DNA of 64,000 bases from Sutterella faecalis (lineage in GTDB: Bacteria; Pseudomonadota; Gammaproteobacteria; Burkholderiales; Burkholderiaceae_F), in NCBI RefSeq assembly GCF_006337085.1, contig NZ_CP040882.1:1612001-1676000 (forward strand), given 5' to 3'. Shown here in pieces: positions 43,275 through 52,900 of the stretch. The translations under genes were made by a program, and so were the position numbers. Below the pieces are notes generated by a model, which was not told the origin of the DNA, searched no databases, and worked only from the letters and a program-made list of their open reading frames with translations. Positions within the stretch are counted from its first letter, which is position 1. Each line of letters opens with the position of its first letter.

Positions 43275-43892
43275 TTACTGCGCGACGCTCACCATGGCCG
43301 GACGCAGCACGCGGTCGCCGATGCACCAGCCGCGCTGGAAGACCTGGACAACGTCGCCCGACTTCATGCCTTCGGGAGCCGGCACCATCGTGATCGCCTG
43401 ATGATGATGCGGGTCAAAGGGAACACCCTTCGGATCGATCGGCTTCATATCAGAAACATCAAGTGCATGGAGGAACTGGCGGTAAGTTGCTTCCATGCCT
43501 TCACGGTAGGGGCTGTCGGGCTGACCGTCCGTGGCTTCAAGCGCCTTCTCGAGACTGTCGACGACGGGCAGCAGGTTCTTGGCAAACTTCTCAATCGCGA
43601 ACTTGCGCGTCTTGATGAGTTCCTCGTTCGAGCGGCGGCGGGTGTTTTCAAGCTCTGCCATCGCACGCACGTAAAGGTCGTAATGCTCAAGAACCTTGGC
43701 TTCAGAAAGCTTGAGCGCAGCCTGAAGCTCCTCAACCGTCGGCTTTTTCGCCTCGGCAGGCTTCTCTTCGGCCTCTGCGCCGGGAGCGCATTTCGCCTGA
43801 GGCTCTGCATCATGGCAGCCGCAGCCGCCCTGACCGCAGCAGCAGCCGGCTTCGTTCTCTTTCTTTGCAGATTCGTTCTGAGCTTCAGTCAT
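43275..43892 (-). CDS. grpE: Nucleotide exchange factor GrpE with Cys-rich N-terminus
   Basis: GrpE releases ADP from DnaK. The coiled-coil stalk (about 50-130: ELQAALKLSEAKVLEHYDLY, ENTRRRSNEELIKTRKFA) and the beta domain (HHHQAITMVPAPEGMKSGDVVQVFQRG) are typical. The disordered N-terminus is unusual: six cysteines within residues 17-35 (CCCGQGGCGCH...C), which suggests metal binding or redox sensitivity. A sigma-32 promoter is upstream and a terminator downstream. Confidence 0.95.
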   Translation of the reverse strand: MTEAQNESAKKENEAGCCCGQGGCGCHDAEPQAKCAPGAEAEEKPAEAKKPTVEELQAALKLSEAKVLEHYDLYVRAMAELENTRRRSNEELIKTRKFAIEKFAKNLLPVVDSLEKALEATDGQPDSPYREGMEATYRQFLHALDVSDMKPIDPKGVPFDPHHHQAITMVPAPEGMKSGDVVQVFQRGWCIGDRVLRPAMVSVAQ

Positions 43893-43995
43893 TTCGGTTT
43901 TCCTGTAGAAAGCGTCCGGAGAAGCGCCGCCCCGGCGCTTCCTGCTAAGGAAGCACGGACAATGCCGCCCCTCCGGCAGATCTGGTTTTCCTCAT

Positions 43996-44024
43996 ATATG
44001 GGGATGACGCGCCCCTTTTTCAAG
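43996..44024 (-). promoter_or_regulatory. Sigma-32 heat-shock promoter of grpE
   Basis: On the minus strand CTTGAA-N15-CCCCATAT matches the RpoH consensus with a one-base longer spacer, about 104 nt upstream of grpE. Confidence 0.9.
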
Positions 44025-44064
44025 ACCGCAGAGACCTGAGGAAAACGCCGAGATGCGCCGCGGC

Positions 44065-45120
44065 CTAAATCCAGCCAGAGAGCTCGCGCCGGGCGATGGC
44101 CGCATAAGCTTCGACCGCTTCATCGCTCTCATTGAGCGCCGGGATGTAATGGAAGACGCCGCCGGGGTTGGCCTTCTGGTAGGCGCCCCGAAGTTCGTCG
44201 CCGATTTCCTCGATCGTCTCAAGACAATCCGCGGCGAAGCCCGGACAAACCACATCAATGCGGGGAAGACCTTCGCGGGCCAGCTTTTCAACAAAGGGAA
44301 GCGTATAGGGCTGAAGCCACTCGTCGCGGCCGAAGCGGCTCTGAAAGCTCACCGCCCATTCGTTCTCATGCAAATTAAGCCGCGAGGCCAATGCCGCTGC
44401 AGTTTCATGGCACTGCGCTTCGTAGACGTCGCCCAGAGCCGTGCTCTTCGCGGGTATCCCATGGAAACTCATGAGGAGACGCCCGCCCGCATCCATCGGA
44501 CGGCCAGCCTTATCCCAGAAGCGCTCTATGTGAAGCGCCAGAGCATGGATGTAATCGGGCTCCAGGTGATATTCGCGCACCGTGCGGAGCGCAGGGACGT
44601 TCCTCATGGAGAGCGCCGTTTCGAAGACTTCGTCGAGACACGCCGCAGAAGTCTGCGCCGCATACTGCGCAAAGAGCGGCATCACGAGCAGGCGTTCAAT
44701 GCCCTCTTTTTCGACCAGTCTGCGAACGCACGCTTCCACCGCGGGCTTCCCGTAGCGCATCGCCCAGACAACGCGCACGCCGTCACCCAGCTTTTGCTGG
44801 AGCTTCCGAGCGGTTTTCTGCGTATGAACAATGAGGGGAGACCCTTCTTCCGTCCAGACGCCCTGATACCGCTTTGCGGACTTCGCCGGACGCACGCGCA
44901 GGATGATGCCGTGAAGAATCGGCCACCACTTCCACTTCGGAAGTTCAATCACGCGGCTGTCAGACAGGAATTCCGCCAGATACTCCCGCACAGCGCCCGT
45001 TTCAGGCGCCTCGGGCGAACCGGTATTAATGAGAAGAAGCGCGGTCTTCGGACGCGCAGGTGTGCGGGCGGAGTCTTCCATGAGATGCTTGAGACGCTTG
45101 GGGGAGGAGAGCCGGATCAT
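44065..45120 (-). CDS. hemH: Ferrochelatase
   Basis: HemH inserts ferrous iron into protoporphyrin IX, the last step of protohaem synthesis. The 351-residue enzyme has TALLLINTGSPEAPE near the N-terminus, the conserved histidine motif LLMSFHGIP, the SFQSRFGRDEWLQPYT segment and the C-terminal VVCPGFAADCLETIEEI. An ATG at 45081 is an alternative start. It precedes grpE as in other Betaproteobacteria. Together with hemG at 56950 it equips the cell for making haem without oxygen. Confidence 0.96.
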   Translation of the reverse strand: MIRLSSPKRLKHLMEDSARTPARPKTALLLINTGSPEAPETGAVREYLAEFLSDSRVIELPKWKWWPILHGIILRVRPAKSAKRYQGVWTEEGSPLIVHTQKTARKLQQKLGDGVRVVWAMRYGKPAVEACVRRLVEKEGIERLLVMPLFAQYAAQTSAACLDEVFETALSMRNVPALRTVREYHLEPDYIHALALHIERFWDKAGRPMDAGGRLLMSFHGIPAKSTALGDVYEAQCHETAAALASRLNLHENEWAVSFQSRFGRDEWLQPYTLPFVEKLAREGLPRIDVVCPGFAADCLETIEEIGDELRGAYQKANPGGVFHYIPALNESDEAVEAYAAIARRELSGWI

Positions 45121-45255
45121 TAAATTCCGGCGCTGCTCCCTAAAGTTGAAACTTCAGAATGCACTGTCAATGAATGCCCCGGATCTGCGGAATCCGTGAC
45201 AAAGCGCATGCATCCTGAATTTTCCGCCTTCGACCTTAAGATCGCCTTGTGGAAC

Positions 45256-45840
45256 TCAGAGCGCCCGCGCCAGAGCTTCCTGACGCACGCGGCGATGACG
45301 CCACATCCAGAGAATTGCGCCCCCCAGAAGGCTCATCCAGAATTTGCCGAGCACCTGCCCGAAGAGATAATCGAGCGACCCGAAAGCGAGCGTGAGGAAA
45401 ATCATGCTGTCGACGACGGAACCCACGAGACCGGAAACAATCACGGCCGTCGAAGGCAGCTTTTTCCTCATGGGCGTGTAGACCGCAAAGTCAGCGAGCT
45501 CGGAAAAGAGAAAAGCCGCAGTTGAACCCAGCACAACGGAGGGTTCTGCAAGGAAGGCGGAAAGGAAGGCGCCCGCGACGATCGCGGCAATGGTCCAGCG
45601 ATTGCCGAGCAGATTCTGCACGGCATCGCGAAGCACCAGGGCAAGGCCTGCGAGCATCACGGCCGAGGGCGACCAGACGCCGGGCCAGACAGGTATCAGG
45701 CAGGGGCCTGCCGGGTCGCAGACAAGACCCACGTTCATCACCACCCAGTTGCCGAGCGGAATGGTGAGAATGAAGAGAATCAGGGTGATGAGGCCGTACT
45801 GAAAGTTCCGGTTGGAAAACGCCTGAGGGCTCATAGCCAT
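45256..45840 (-). CDS. VUT-family (DUF165, YhhQ-like) membrane transporter
   Basis: From the ATG at 45840 (AAGGAG 6 nt upstream) the protein has 194 residues and about six membrane segments. The segment SELADFAVYTPMRKK followed by SGLVGSVVDSMIFLTLAFG is the hallmark of the VUT/DUF165 family, which includes E. coli YhhQ, an importer of queuosine precursors. Import of such a precursor is therefore likely but not proven, and no que gene adjoins it. It stands alone between hemH and the hydrolase gene. Confidence 0.83.
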   Translation of the reverse strand: MAMSPQAFSNRNFQYGLITLILFILTIPLGNWVVMNVGLVCDPAGPCLIPVWPGVWSPSAVMLAGLALVLRDAVQNLLGNRWTIAAIVAGAFLSAFLAEPSVVLGSTAAFLFSELADFAVYTPMRKKLPSTAVIVSGLVGSVVDSMIFLTLAFGSLDYLFGQVLGKFWMSLLGGAILWMWRHRRVRQEALARAL

Positions 45841-45927
45841 AGCTTGCTCCTTGAGGACGCACCTTCCGGCAGACATCCGGCGCACGTCCAAAAAGAATGA
45901 AGGGCGGCACCCAAAAAACTGCAGGCT

Positions 45928-46908
45928 TTAGCAGCCGGTGCCGAAGAACTTCATCACGCGGCGCGGGAGATATTCGAGGTCTCCGGGGAATCTTCCGCCT
46001 TCAGGGAAGCCCACGTGACCACCTTCCTTCGGAAATTCACCCAATACGGACGAGCTCATCTCTGCGGCCGTGGGGAGCGCCCAGGCAGGCAGAAACGGAT
46101 CATTTTGCGCATTGAGAAGAAGGAGCGGAACTCTCACCCCCGGCAGATACTGCTTCGCAGAGCATTTCTGCCAGTAGTCCATGGCGGATTTAAAGCCGTG
46201 AACCGGAGCCGTGTAGATGTCATCGAAATCATACAGAGTTCGGCAGCGCTTGATGACCTCAATATCAAAGAGATCTGGGTAGAGGCGTGCTTTTTCCTCA
46301 AGCTTCATTTTGAGCGTCTTCAGGAACATATCCGCATAAAGCGTGTTGACGCCTTTGCTGATGCGCTCGCTCCCGGCGACCAGATCAATCGGTGCGCAGA
46401 TCGACACGGCGCCTTCAACGAGACCGATGGCTTCTTTCCCAAGGTCTCCCAGGCACTTTGAAAGCTGATTGCCGCCCAACGATACGCCCACGGCATATAA
46501 CTTCGCCCGCGGGAATCGTCCGTGGACGGTTCTGAGCACCCAGCTGTTGTCCGCAGTGTCGCCCGCGAAATAAGCGCGGGGAAGCCGGTTCATGACGCCG
46601 CCGCAGGTTCGGAAATGAGCAACCACACCGCGCCAGCCGATGCGCACGCATTCGTGCATGAGGGCTTCCGCGTAATGGCTGTCGCTCCCGCCCTCGAGAC
46701 CATGGAAGTGCACCAGTACGGGCGCTTCAGGATCGATCGGTTCAGGCTCCGCCCAGTCCCAGGCAACGATGTCGTCGTCCGGCGTAGTAACGATTTCCCG
46801 TCGATAGGTCACCTTTGGACGAGCGGTAATACGCGCAGGAATAACGGTCTGAAGGTGGCCTCCCGGACACCAGGACGGAGCACTGTAATCGGACTCGGAA
46901 ATGGGCAT
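45928..46908 (-). CDS. YheT-like alpha/beta hydrolase
   Basis: The 326-residue protein opens with PSWCPGGHLQTVIPA, the signature start of the YheT/ABHD family. The nucleophile elbow is GVSLGGNQ, the acid NAQNDPFLP and the histidine GGHVGFPEGG, so the catalytic triad appears complete. YheT-type enzymes are thought to be esterases; the natural substrate is unknown. It follows glnE on the same strand after 123 nt. Confidence 0.9.
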   Translation of the reverse strand: MPISESDYSAPSWCPGGHLQTVIPARITARPKVTYRREIVTTPDDDIVAWDWAEPEPIDPEAPVLVHFHGLEGGSDSHYAEALMHECVRIGWRGVVAHFRTCGGVMNRLPRAYFAGDTADNSWVLRTVHGRFPRAKLYAVGVSLGGNQLSKCLGDLGKEAIGLVEGAVSICAPIDLVAGSERISKGVNTLYADMFLKTLKMKLEEKARLYPDLFDIEVIKRCRTLYDFDDIYTAPVHGFKSAMDYWQKCSAKQYLPGVRVPLLLLNAQNDPFLPAWALPTAAEMSSSVLGEFPKEGGHVGFPEGGRFPGDLEYLPRRVMKFFGTGC

Positions 46909-47031
46909 GACGAGAAAAGATGCAAAAAAACTTGAACGCGCGTTCAGAAAGAATTTTCGATTCTAGTCCGCTGCGCTCTCCTTGCTCTTCGCTGACACAT
47001 TCTGTTGCTGTTGGAAGATCCCTCGGAATGC

Positions 47032-49872
47032 CTACTGCCGCTGCGGTCCGTCATTGCCGAAGACTTCCCGCCACAGGGCTTTGACGGCTTCACGCTCCTC
47101 TTCAATCATGTCGAGAGGAACGCGTGCGGGCACCCCTTCGCCGGCATTGAGGCGAATCTCATGCTGCAGCGCCCGGTAGCGGCGATATGCAAGCACTGTT
47201 CTGGCAGCGGACTCTTCATTGATGAGGCCAAGCCGCGCGCACATTTCGAGAAGCAGAATGTTGCCGAAATTGTTGACGAGCTCCGGAAAATCAGCGCTCC
47301 ACCCGAGCACAAGGTACTGCACGATGAATTCCACATCCACCATGCCGCCGCGGTCGTGCTTGAGATCAAAGAGACCGCTCGCATTCGAATGTCCTTCAAG
47401 CATCTTCGCCCGCATTGCGCTCACTTCAACCTTAAGCGCATCGCGGTTGCGGGGTTCTCGCAGGATCGACACGCGCTCAGCCTCAAATTTGCGGCCGAGA
47501 TCCGGATCTCCCGCGACAAAACGCGCGCGCGTCAGCGCCTGATGCTCCCAGAGCCAGGCGCCGTTGCCGTCCACATTGCGCTGGTAGCGCGAAAACATGT
47601 CGAAGGAGGAAACCGCAAGTCCATTCTCTCCATTGGGCCTCAGTCTCAGATCGACATCAAAGAGCTTGCCGGACGATGTCTGCACGGTAAGCGCGCTCAT
47701 CATTCTGCGCACCAGGCGGCTGTAGAGTGCATCCATTTCCGGATCGGGATCGTCGCAGAGAAAAACGAGGTCGAGGTCGCTCTGATACCCCAGCTCTTTG
47801 CCGCCCAGCTTGCCATAGCCGATCACGGCAAATTTCGGAGGTTCCTCAGGGTGCCTCGGCAAGCTCGCCCAGGCGAGGTCGAGCACTTCTGCAATCACTG
47901 CATCAGCGAGTGCGGAAAGCTGGTCGGCAAGGCGCTCCACGGCGAATCGCCCGTCGAGATCCGCTACCAGAAGACGAAAAACTGCACCATGGTGCGCATC
48001 GCGCAGGTAATTCATCTGCCGCTCCTGGTCTCCCTCGGCAGAAACGAGCTGGGCATGGAGATTCTCCCGCCAGCCGCTCCAGTCGACCGGCGTGAAGTCG
48101 TCCATTTCCGAACTTCTCGAATCAACAAGCTCATCGAGCACGATAGGATGACGCACGACGTAGTCTGCGCTCCAGCGGCTTGCCGCAAGCACGCGCCCGA
48201 CGCGGGCGGCCGCGGAAGGATACTGGTAAAGAAGCGCGGCATAGGTCGAACGCCCGGCAATCGCTTCGAGCAAACGCAGGTAGCGTGAAAGCTCTTCGGC
48301 GCTCGAGATCACGCGGGTACCCGACCGCTCAATCCATTCCGGGCACTTTTCGACAACAAACTGAACGAGGCGGCGCATGCGCGTACGGGCTTCCTCAGAA
48401 AGCACAAGCGCACGCCGGCCGCTGACAAGCGAAAGAATGCGCATAGCGAGCTCCCCGCTGGACTCTCCGTAGCCCAGCTTGCCCAGCAATTCCTCAAGGA
48501 GCTCCGGCGCTCTCGGAGATCCATCCGCCCAGCCGGCCGGCCAGCGGTCGGCATCCTTCGCTTCCGCTTTTTCTGCATTGACCTGAAAGACGCCGTCGAA
48601 GGTTTTCGCCACATAGTCGCGCACGCGCTCAATTTTCGTCCAGAGCTCTTCCGGCGAAAGGCCGAGTAGGCCGGCGGCGCGTTCGAGCATCTCGCCCTCG
48701 CGCGGCAGCCATTGCGTTTGCTGGTCGTCGACATACTGAAGCGCATGCTCGACATCGCGCAGGAAAACATAATGTCCGGACAGCGTATCCGCAGCTTCCT
48801 GCGTGAGGGCGCCCGCTCGGGCGAGCGCCTCAATCATCGGAAGCGTTGAACGTCCGCGAAGCGTCGCATCGCGCCCTCCGCGGATCACCTGAAGGGTCTG
48901 AACAATAAATTCAATTTCTCGGATTCCGCCGCGCCCGAGCTTCACGTTGCACCCTTCGCGAGAACGGGCGAGTTCCCTGCGGTCCGTTTCCGCCCGCACA
49001 AGCTCATGGAGCTTTGTGAGCGAGCTGATGGCGCTGAAGTCGAGATATTTGCGGAATACGAAAGGCTGAACGAGCGAGCGGATGTAGCGCGATTCCGTCT
49101 CAAACTGCTCCGGCGTTGAAAATACCGGACCGCTTATGATCCGGCCCTTCAGCCATGCGAAGCGCTCCCAGTCGCGCCCCTGCGTGTAGAGATACTCTTC
49201 GAGCATGTCGGCCGAGCATACGATCGGCCCCGCGTCGCCGTTCGGCCTCAAGCGCATGTCGACGCGAAATACGAATCCCGGTCCCTCCGGGTCATTCAGC
49301 GCCGGGATGATCCGACGCGCGAGACGGGCATAAAACTCGTCCACCGTCACGGAACGGCGGGCATTGGGAAACTCTGCCGTAGGCTTCGTTTCGCCTTCAT
49401 CACCATAGAGAAAAATAAGGTCAATGTCGGAAGAGACATTGAGTTCCCGACCGCCGAGCTTGCCCATGCCGACAACGAGGAGATCCTGCGGAATGCCTTC
49501 GGCACTCATCGGCACGCCGAGGCGTTCAGCAAGCTCCCGCCCATGAACACGAACCACGGCCTGAACCGCTTCTTCAGCAAAGACGGTCATCGTATCGACC
49601 ACTTCATGAAAACCGCAGGCGCCCGTGGAATTTCGTCCAATGAGCGTAAGCATGATGTCGCGGCGAAGCTTCCTGAGCGTAAGCGAAAGCTGCACGCTGT
49701 CTGCGGCAGGGAGAATCTGTTCGCGGATGCGTTCGCGCGACCAGGGCGCGGAAGCCAGCGCTTCAAATCGCGCGAGTTTTTCTTCTTCTGCGTCGCCCGG
49801 CACCATGGCTTTAAGTGATCGCGATGCAAAGAGCGAAAGCTCGGCAACTTCCCTCAACGTCGGCCTCGTCAT
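47032..49872 (-). CDS. glnE: Bifunctional glutamine synthetase adenylyltransferase/deadenylylase
   Basis: GlnE adds and removes AMP on glutamine synthetase in response to PII and glutamine. The 946-residue length matches E. coli (946). Two nucleotidyltransferase domains are visible: the N-terminal deadenylylase (GMGKLGGRELNVSSDIDLIF near residue 170) and the C-terminal adenylylase (GYGKLGGKELGYQSDLDLVF near residue 670), each followed by GlnD/PII-uridylyltransferase-like helical regions. It is divergent from yhdP, a betaproteobacterial arrangement. Confidence 0.97.
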   Translation of the reverse strand: MTRPTLREVAELSLFASRSLKAMVPGDAEEEKLARFEALASAPWSRERIREQILPAADSVQLSLTLRKLRRDIMLTLIGRNSTGACGFHEVVDTMTVFAEEAVQAVVRVHGRELAERLGVPMSAEGIPQDLLVVGMGKLGGRELNVSSDIDLIFLYGDEGETKPTAEFPNARRSVTVDEFYARLARRIIPALNDPEGPGFVFRVDMRLRPNGDAGPIVCSADMLEEYLYTQGRDWERFAWLKGRIISGPVFSTPEQFETESRYIRSLVQPFVFRKYLDFSAISSLTKLHELVRAETDRRELARSREGCNVKLGRGGIREIEFIVQTLQVIRGGRDATLRGRSTLPMIEALARAGALTQEAADTLSGHYVFLRDVEHALQYVDDQQTQWLPREGEMLERAAGLLGLSPEELWTKIERVRDYVAKTFDGVFQVNAEKAEAKDADRWPAGWADGSPRAPELLEELLGKLGYGESSGELAMRILSLVSGRRALVLSEEARTRMRRLVQFVVEKCPEWIERSGTRVISSAEELSRYLRLLEAIAGRSTYAALLYQYPSAAARVGRVLAASRWSADYVVRHPIVLDELVDSRSSEMDDFTPVDWSGWRENLHAQLVSAEGDQERQMNYLRDAHHGAVFRLLVADLDGRFAVERLADQLSALADAVIAEVLDLAWASLPRHPEEPPKFAVIGYGKLGGKELGYQSDLDLVFLCDDPDPEMDALYSRLVRRMMSALTVQTSSGKLFDVDLRLRPNGENGLAVSSFDMFSRYQRNVDGNGAWLWEHQALTRARFVAGDPDLGRKFEAERVSILREPRNRDALKVEVSAMRAKMLEGHSNASGLFDLKHDRGGMVDVEFIVQYLVLGWSADFPELVNNFGNILLLEMCARLGLINEESAARTVLAYRRYRALQHEIRLNAGEGVPARVPLDMIEEEREAVKALWREVFGNDGPQRQ

Positions 49873-49999
49873 ATTTTTCTCCTTCTGGCAAGAAGCGCGT
49901 GTATTTGCAATTCTACGTTTCGATTTGATAATCCTTGCAGACGCGGCGCCGTGCTAACGTTTCGGGAAGCATTTTCCTCAACCCTAAAGCGACTCTGCA

Positions 50000-52900
50000 G
50001 TGCGTCCCGAATCCCTCCACCGTGAAGCTCAGACCGGACATTCTTCCTCCTTGAGAAGATGGCTCGGGATAGCCGGCTGGATTCTGCTCGTGCTTTGGTT
50101 CATCGCCGGTTCGGCAATTGTTTTCTCACGGTGGTTCTTCACCACGCAATTTCCGAAGCACCTCAGCCAATACGAGACAATGCTGGGAGAAGCTACCGGC
50201 ATTGACGTGAAGGCACGCCGCATGCAGACAGGCTTCACGCTGCTGCGTCCCGTCATCACGCTCGAGGATGTCACGCTCTCGCGCAGGGACGGACCGGTGT
50301 CGCTGCACCTGCCGAAAGTTCAGGCCGAACTCGCCTGGAGCTCTCTCTGGCATTTGGAACCCCGCTTTCAAACGCTCATCATCTCCACGCCTACATTCAA
50401 TGTCAGGCGCTTAAATGAAAGAACTTTCGATATCGGCGGCTTTACGCTGGATATCAGCAGCACTGCTCAATCCGATCCCTCGGTCGGAGAATCTCCGAAG
50501 ACCGAAATTCCAGCCCTCCGATGGTTCTTGAACCAGGGGCGGATCCTCATTGAGAACGGAACATTCCTCTATACGGACGAAACGCTTCCCAAACCCCTTC
50601 CGGTTGCCGTCAACCACGCAAACATCGCTTTTGAGCAAAGGCTCTTCGACTACAGGGCAGCACTCTCCGGCATTCTCAAAACGGACAATGTCGCCAGACC
50701 TTTCGATCTGCGCGCGCGGCTTGAAAAGAACATCTTCTCCGACAAGGCCGATCCCTTCACCTGGAAGGGTGAAGCCTATGCGGACTTTTCGCGAGTCGAT
50801 TTCGCGCGCATCCTGCACCGCATTGGCTTCGGAAACATCGTGCGCACCGGAACGGGCGCCGCACGCACATGGGTCAGCTTTGATTCGGGGCGCATCACGA
50901 GGCTCCTCTCGGACATCAACCTTTCCAAGGTGCATGCTCAGATAGCGCCGGAACTCGAAAAACTCAATCTTTCCAGTCTTTCCGGACGCGTTGCTTATTC
51001 TGAAGATGCCGACGGCATGCACTTTCGCGCCGAACGTCTTGCCTTCCAGCATGGACTCAACGGCTCACGCTTCGGACCGGCAACGATGACTGCCGACTGC
51101 GTGAAAAACGCTGCCGATGACGTGAGCTCATGCAATTTTGAAGCCTCTGAAGTGTCTATCGGAACGCTCGCCAAAATTGCCTCATCGCTGCCGCTCCCCC
51201 ATGACGCGCTCGCTTTTCTCTCCGAACGTCCGATCTCGGGCATTCTCCAGGAAGCAAGCGCATCCTTTCACAGCGATTACAAAAATCCGAGCAACTGGAG
51301 CTTCGCCGGAGTCTTTCGCGGCATCACGATTCCTCCGGGAGAGGACGGGTTCCCAGGCATACGCAACCTTTCGGGCTCTGTTCTCACCAATACGCCGGGC
51401 GAATTCGACATTTCGCTCGACATGCATTACGGCGCCCTCTATTTCCCGGGCGTCTTCAGGAATCCGCAGCTCAACATCACGAGTCTTACCGGTCGGGTAA
51501 AAGCCTCCATTCACTCGGAAGTCAGTCTGAGCTTCGAAGACATCAAAGTCGCCAACGATGATCTCTCCGCACGGGCGGCCGGCACATGGAAAAATTCGGG
51601 CGGCGCGGGCACGATCGATATTGCGGGATCGGTCGAGCGCGGTACGGGTACGTCCGTCATCAAATATCTTCCCAATGTGATCGGGGATCCGGCGCTCAAC
51701 TACGTCGAAGCCGCGATTATGGGAGGCCGCATTACCGGAGGAAGCTTTGTCGTCCGGGGCCCCCTGAATGCCTTCCCCTGGGACGGCTGGAATCCTTCCG
51801 AAGGAGAATTCCGCATTGAGGGGGATGTTGCCGACGGTTCCATGGACTTCATGCCGACGCGGGAAAAAGGCAAGGACGGCAAAGGCTGGGTCCGGGGTGG
51901 CGAATTCCCGGTGCTCAGCCATGCCAGTGCACACCTTGCCTTTGTCGGCAATCGGATGACCATTACCGGAAACTCCGCAAAATGCGGTGCGCTTTCAGCA
52001 ACCGATGTCAAGGTGGAAATCCCATCCTTCATTTCCAATCCGCCGCTCCTCACCGTTGACGGGAAAATCAAGGGCGACTTCGGCGAAGCGCTCAGCTACC
52101 TCGGGAAAGCTAAATTTCTCACTTCTCTTATTGGGAAGCCTTTTGAAAAATCCCGGGGAAGCGGCGCAGCCGAAGCCGTGCTCTCGCTCAGAGTTCCGCT
52201 GGGAAAAGGAACCACGGAATATTCTGTTGATGCCGCGCTCTCGCAGGGAACTTTTGCCTATCAGCCGTTCCTCCCGGAAGTGAAGAACCTTTCGGGCAAG
52301 CTCACCGTGTCCTCCAAGGGCATTTCAACGCCGCAGGTCTTTAAGGGAACCACGGCAGCCGGCCCCGTCACGGCCTCTGCCCGCTCAGACAAAAATGGGG
52401 TCACGCTCGACATCCATTCAGCGGCAATCCCCGACGATCTCGGGCGGCTTGTAGATGCAGACTGGGTCAAACCCTGGTTCGGCGCGCTCTCCGGAAAAAC
52501 TGAAGTTCAAACCCGCGCCACAATCCCCTGGAATTCAAAGGACCCCCTCAGAATTGAAGGGGAATCCAGCCTGACCGGACTCGCAAGCGACCTTCCGGAG
52601 CCCCTCGGGAAGCCGGCGCAGACGAGAATCCCCGCTAAATTCACTTATGAGCTCGCGGGGGATCATGCATCACTCACGGTCTCTGCATCGCCGCTGCTTA
52701 ATCTGGACTTCGGCTGGCAAGCGGACAAGCTCTCGCGGGGCTACATCGGTCTTGGCGCCCCCATGCGCACCGTCTCTTCGGGTATAGAGGCTGCAGTCCG
52801 CACCGAAAAGCTCGACCTCACGCAGTGGACCCAACTTTGGGAAAAGCTGCAAAGGTCGCCGGAAGCGCCTCAGAAGGAAGCCGCCAGGGACCGTGCCGTA

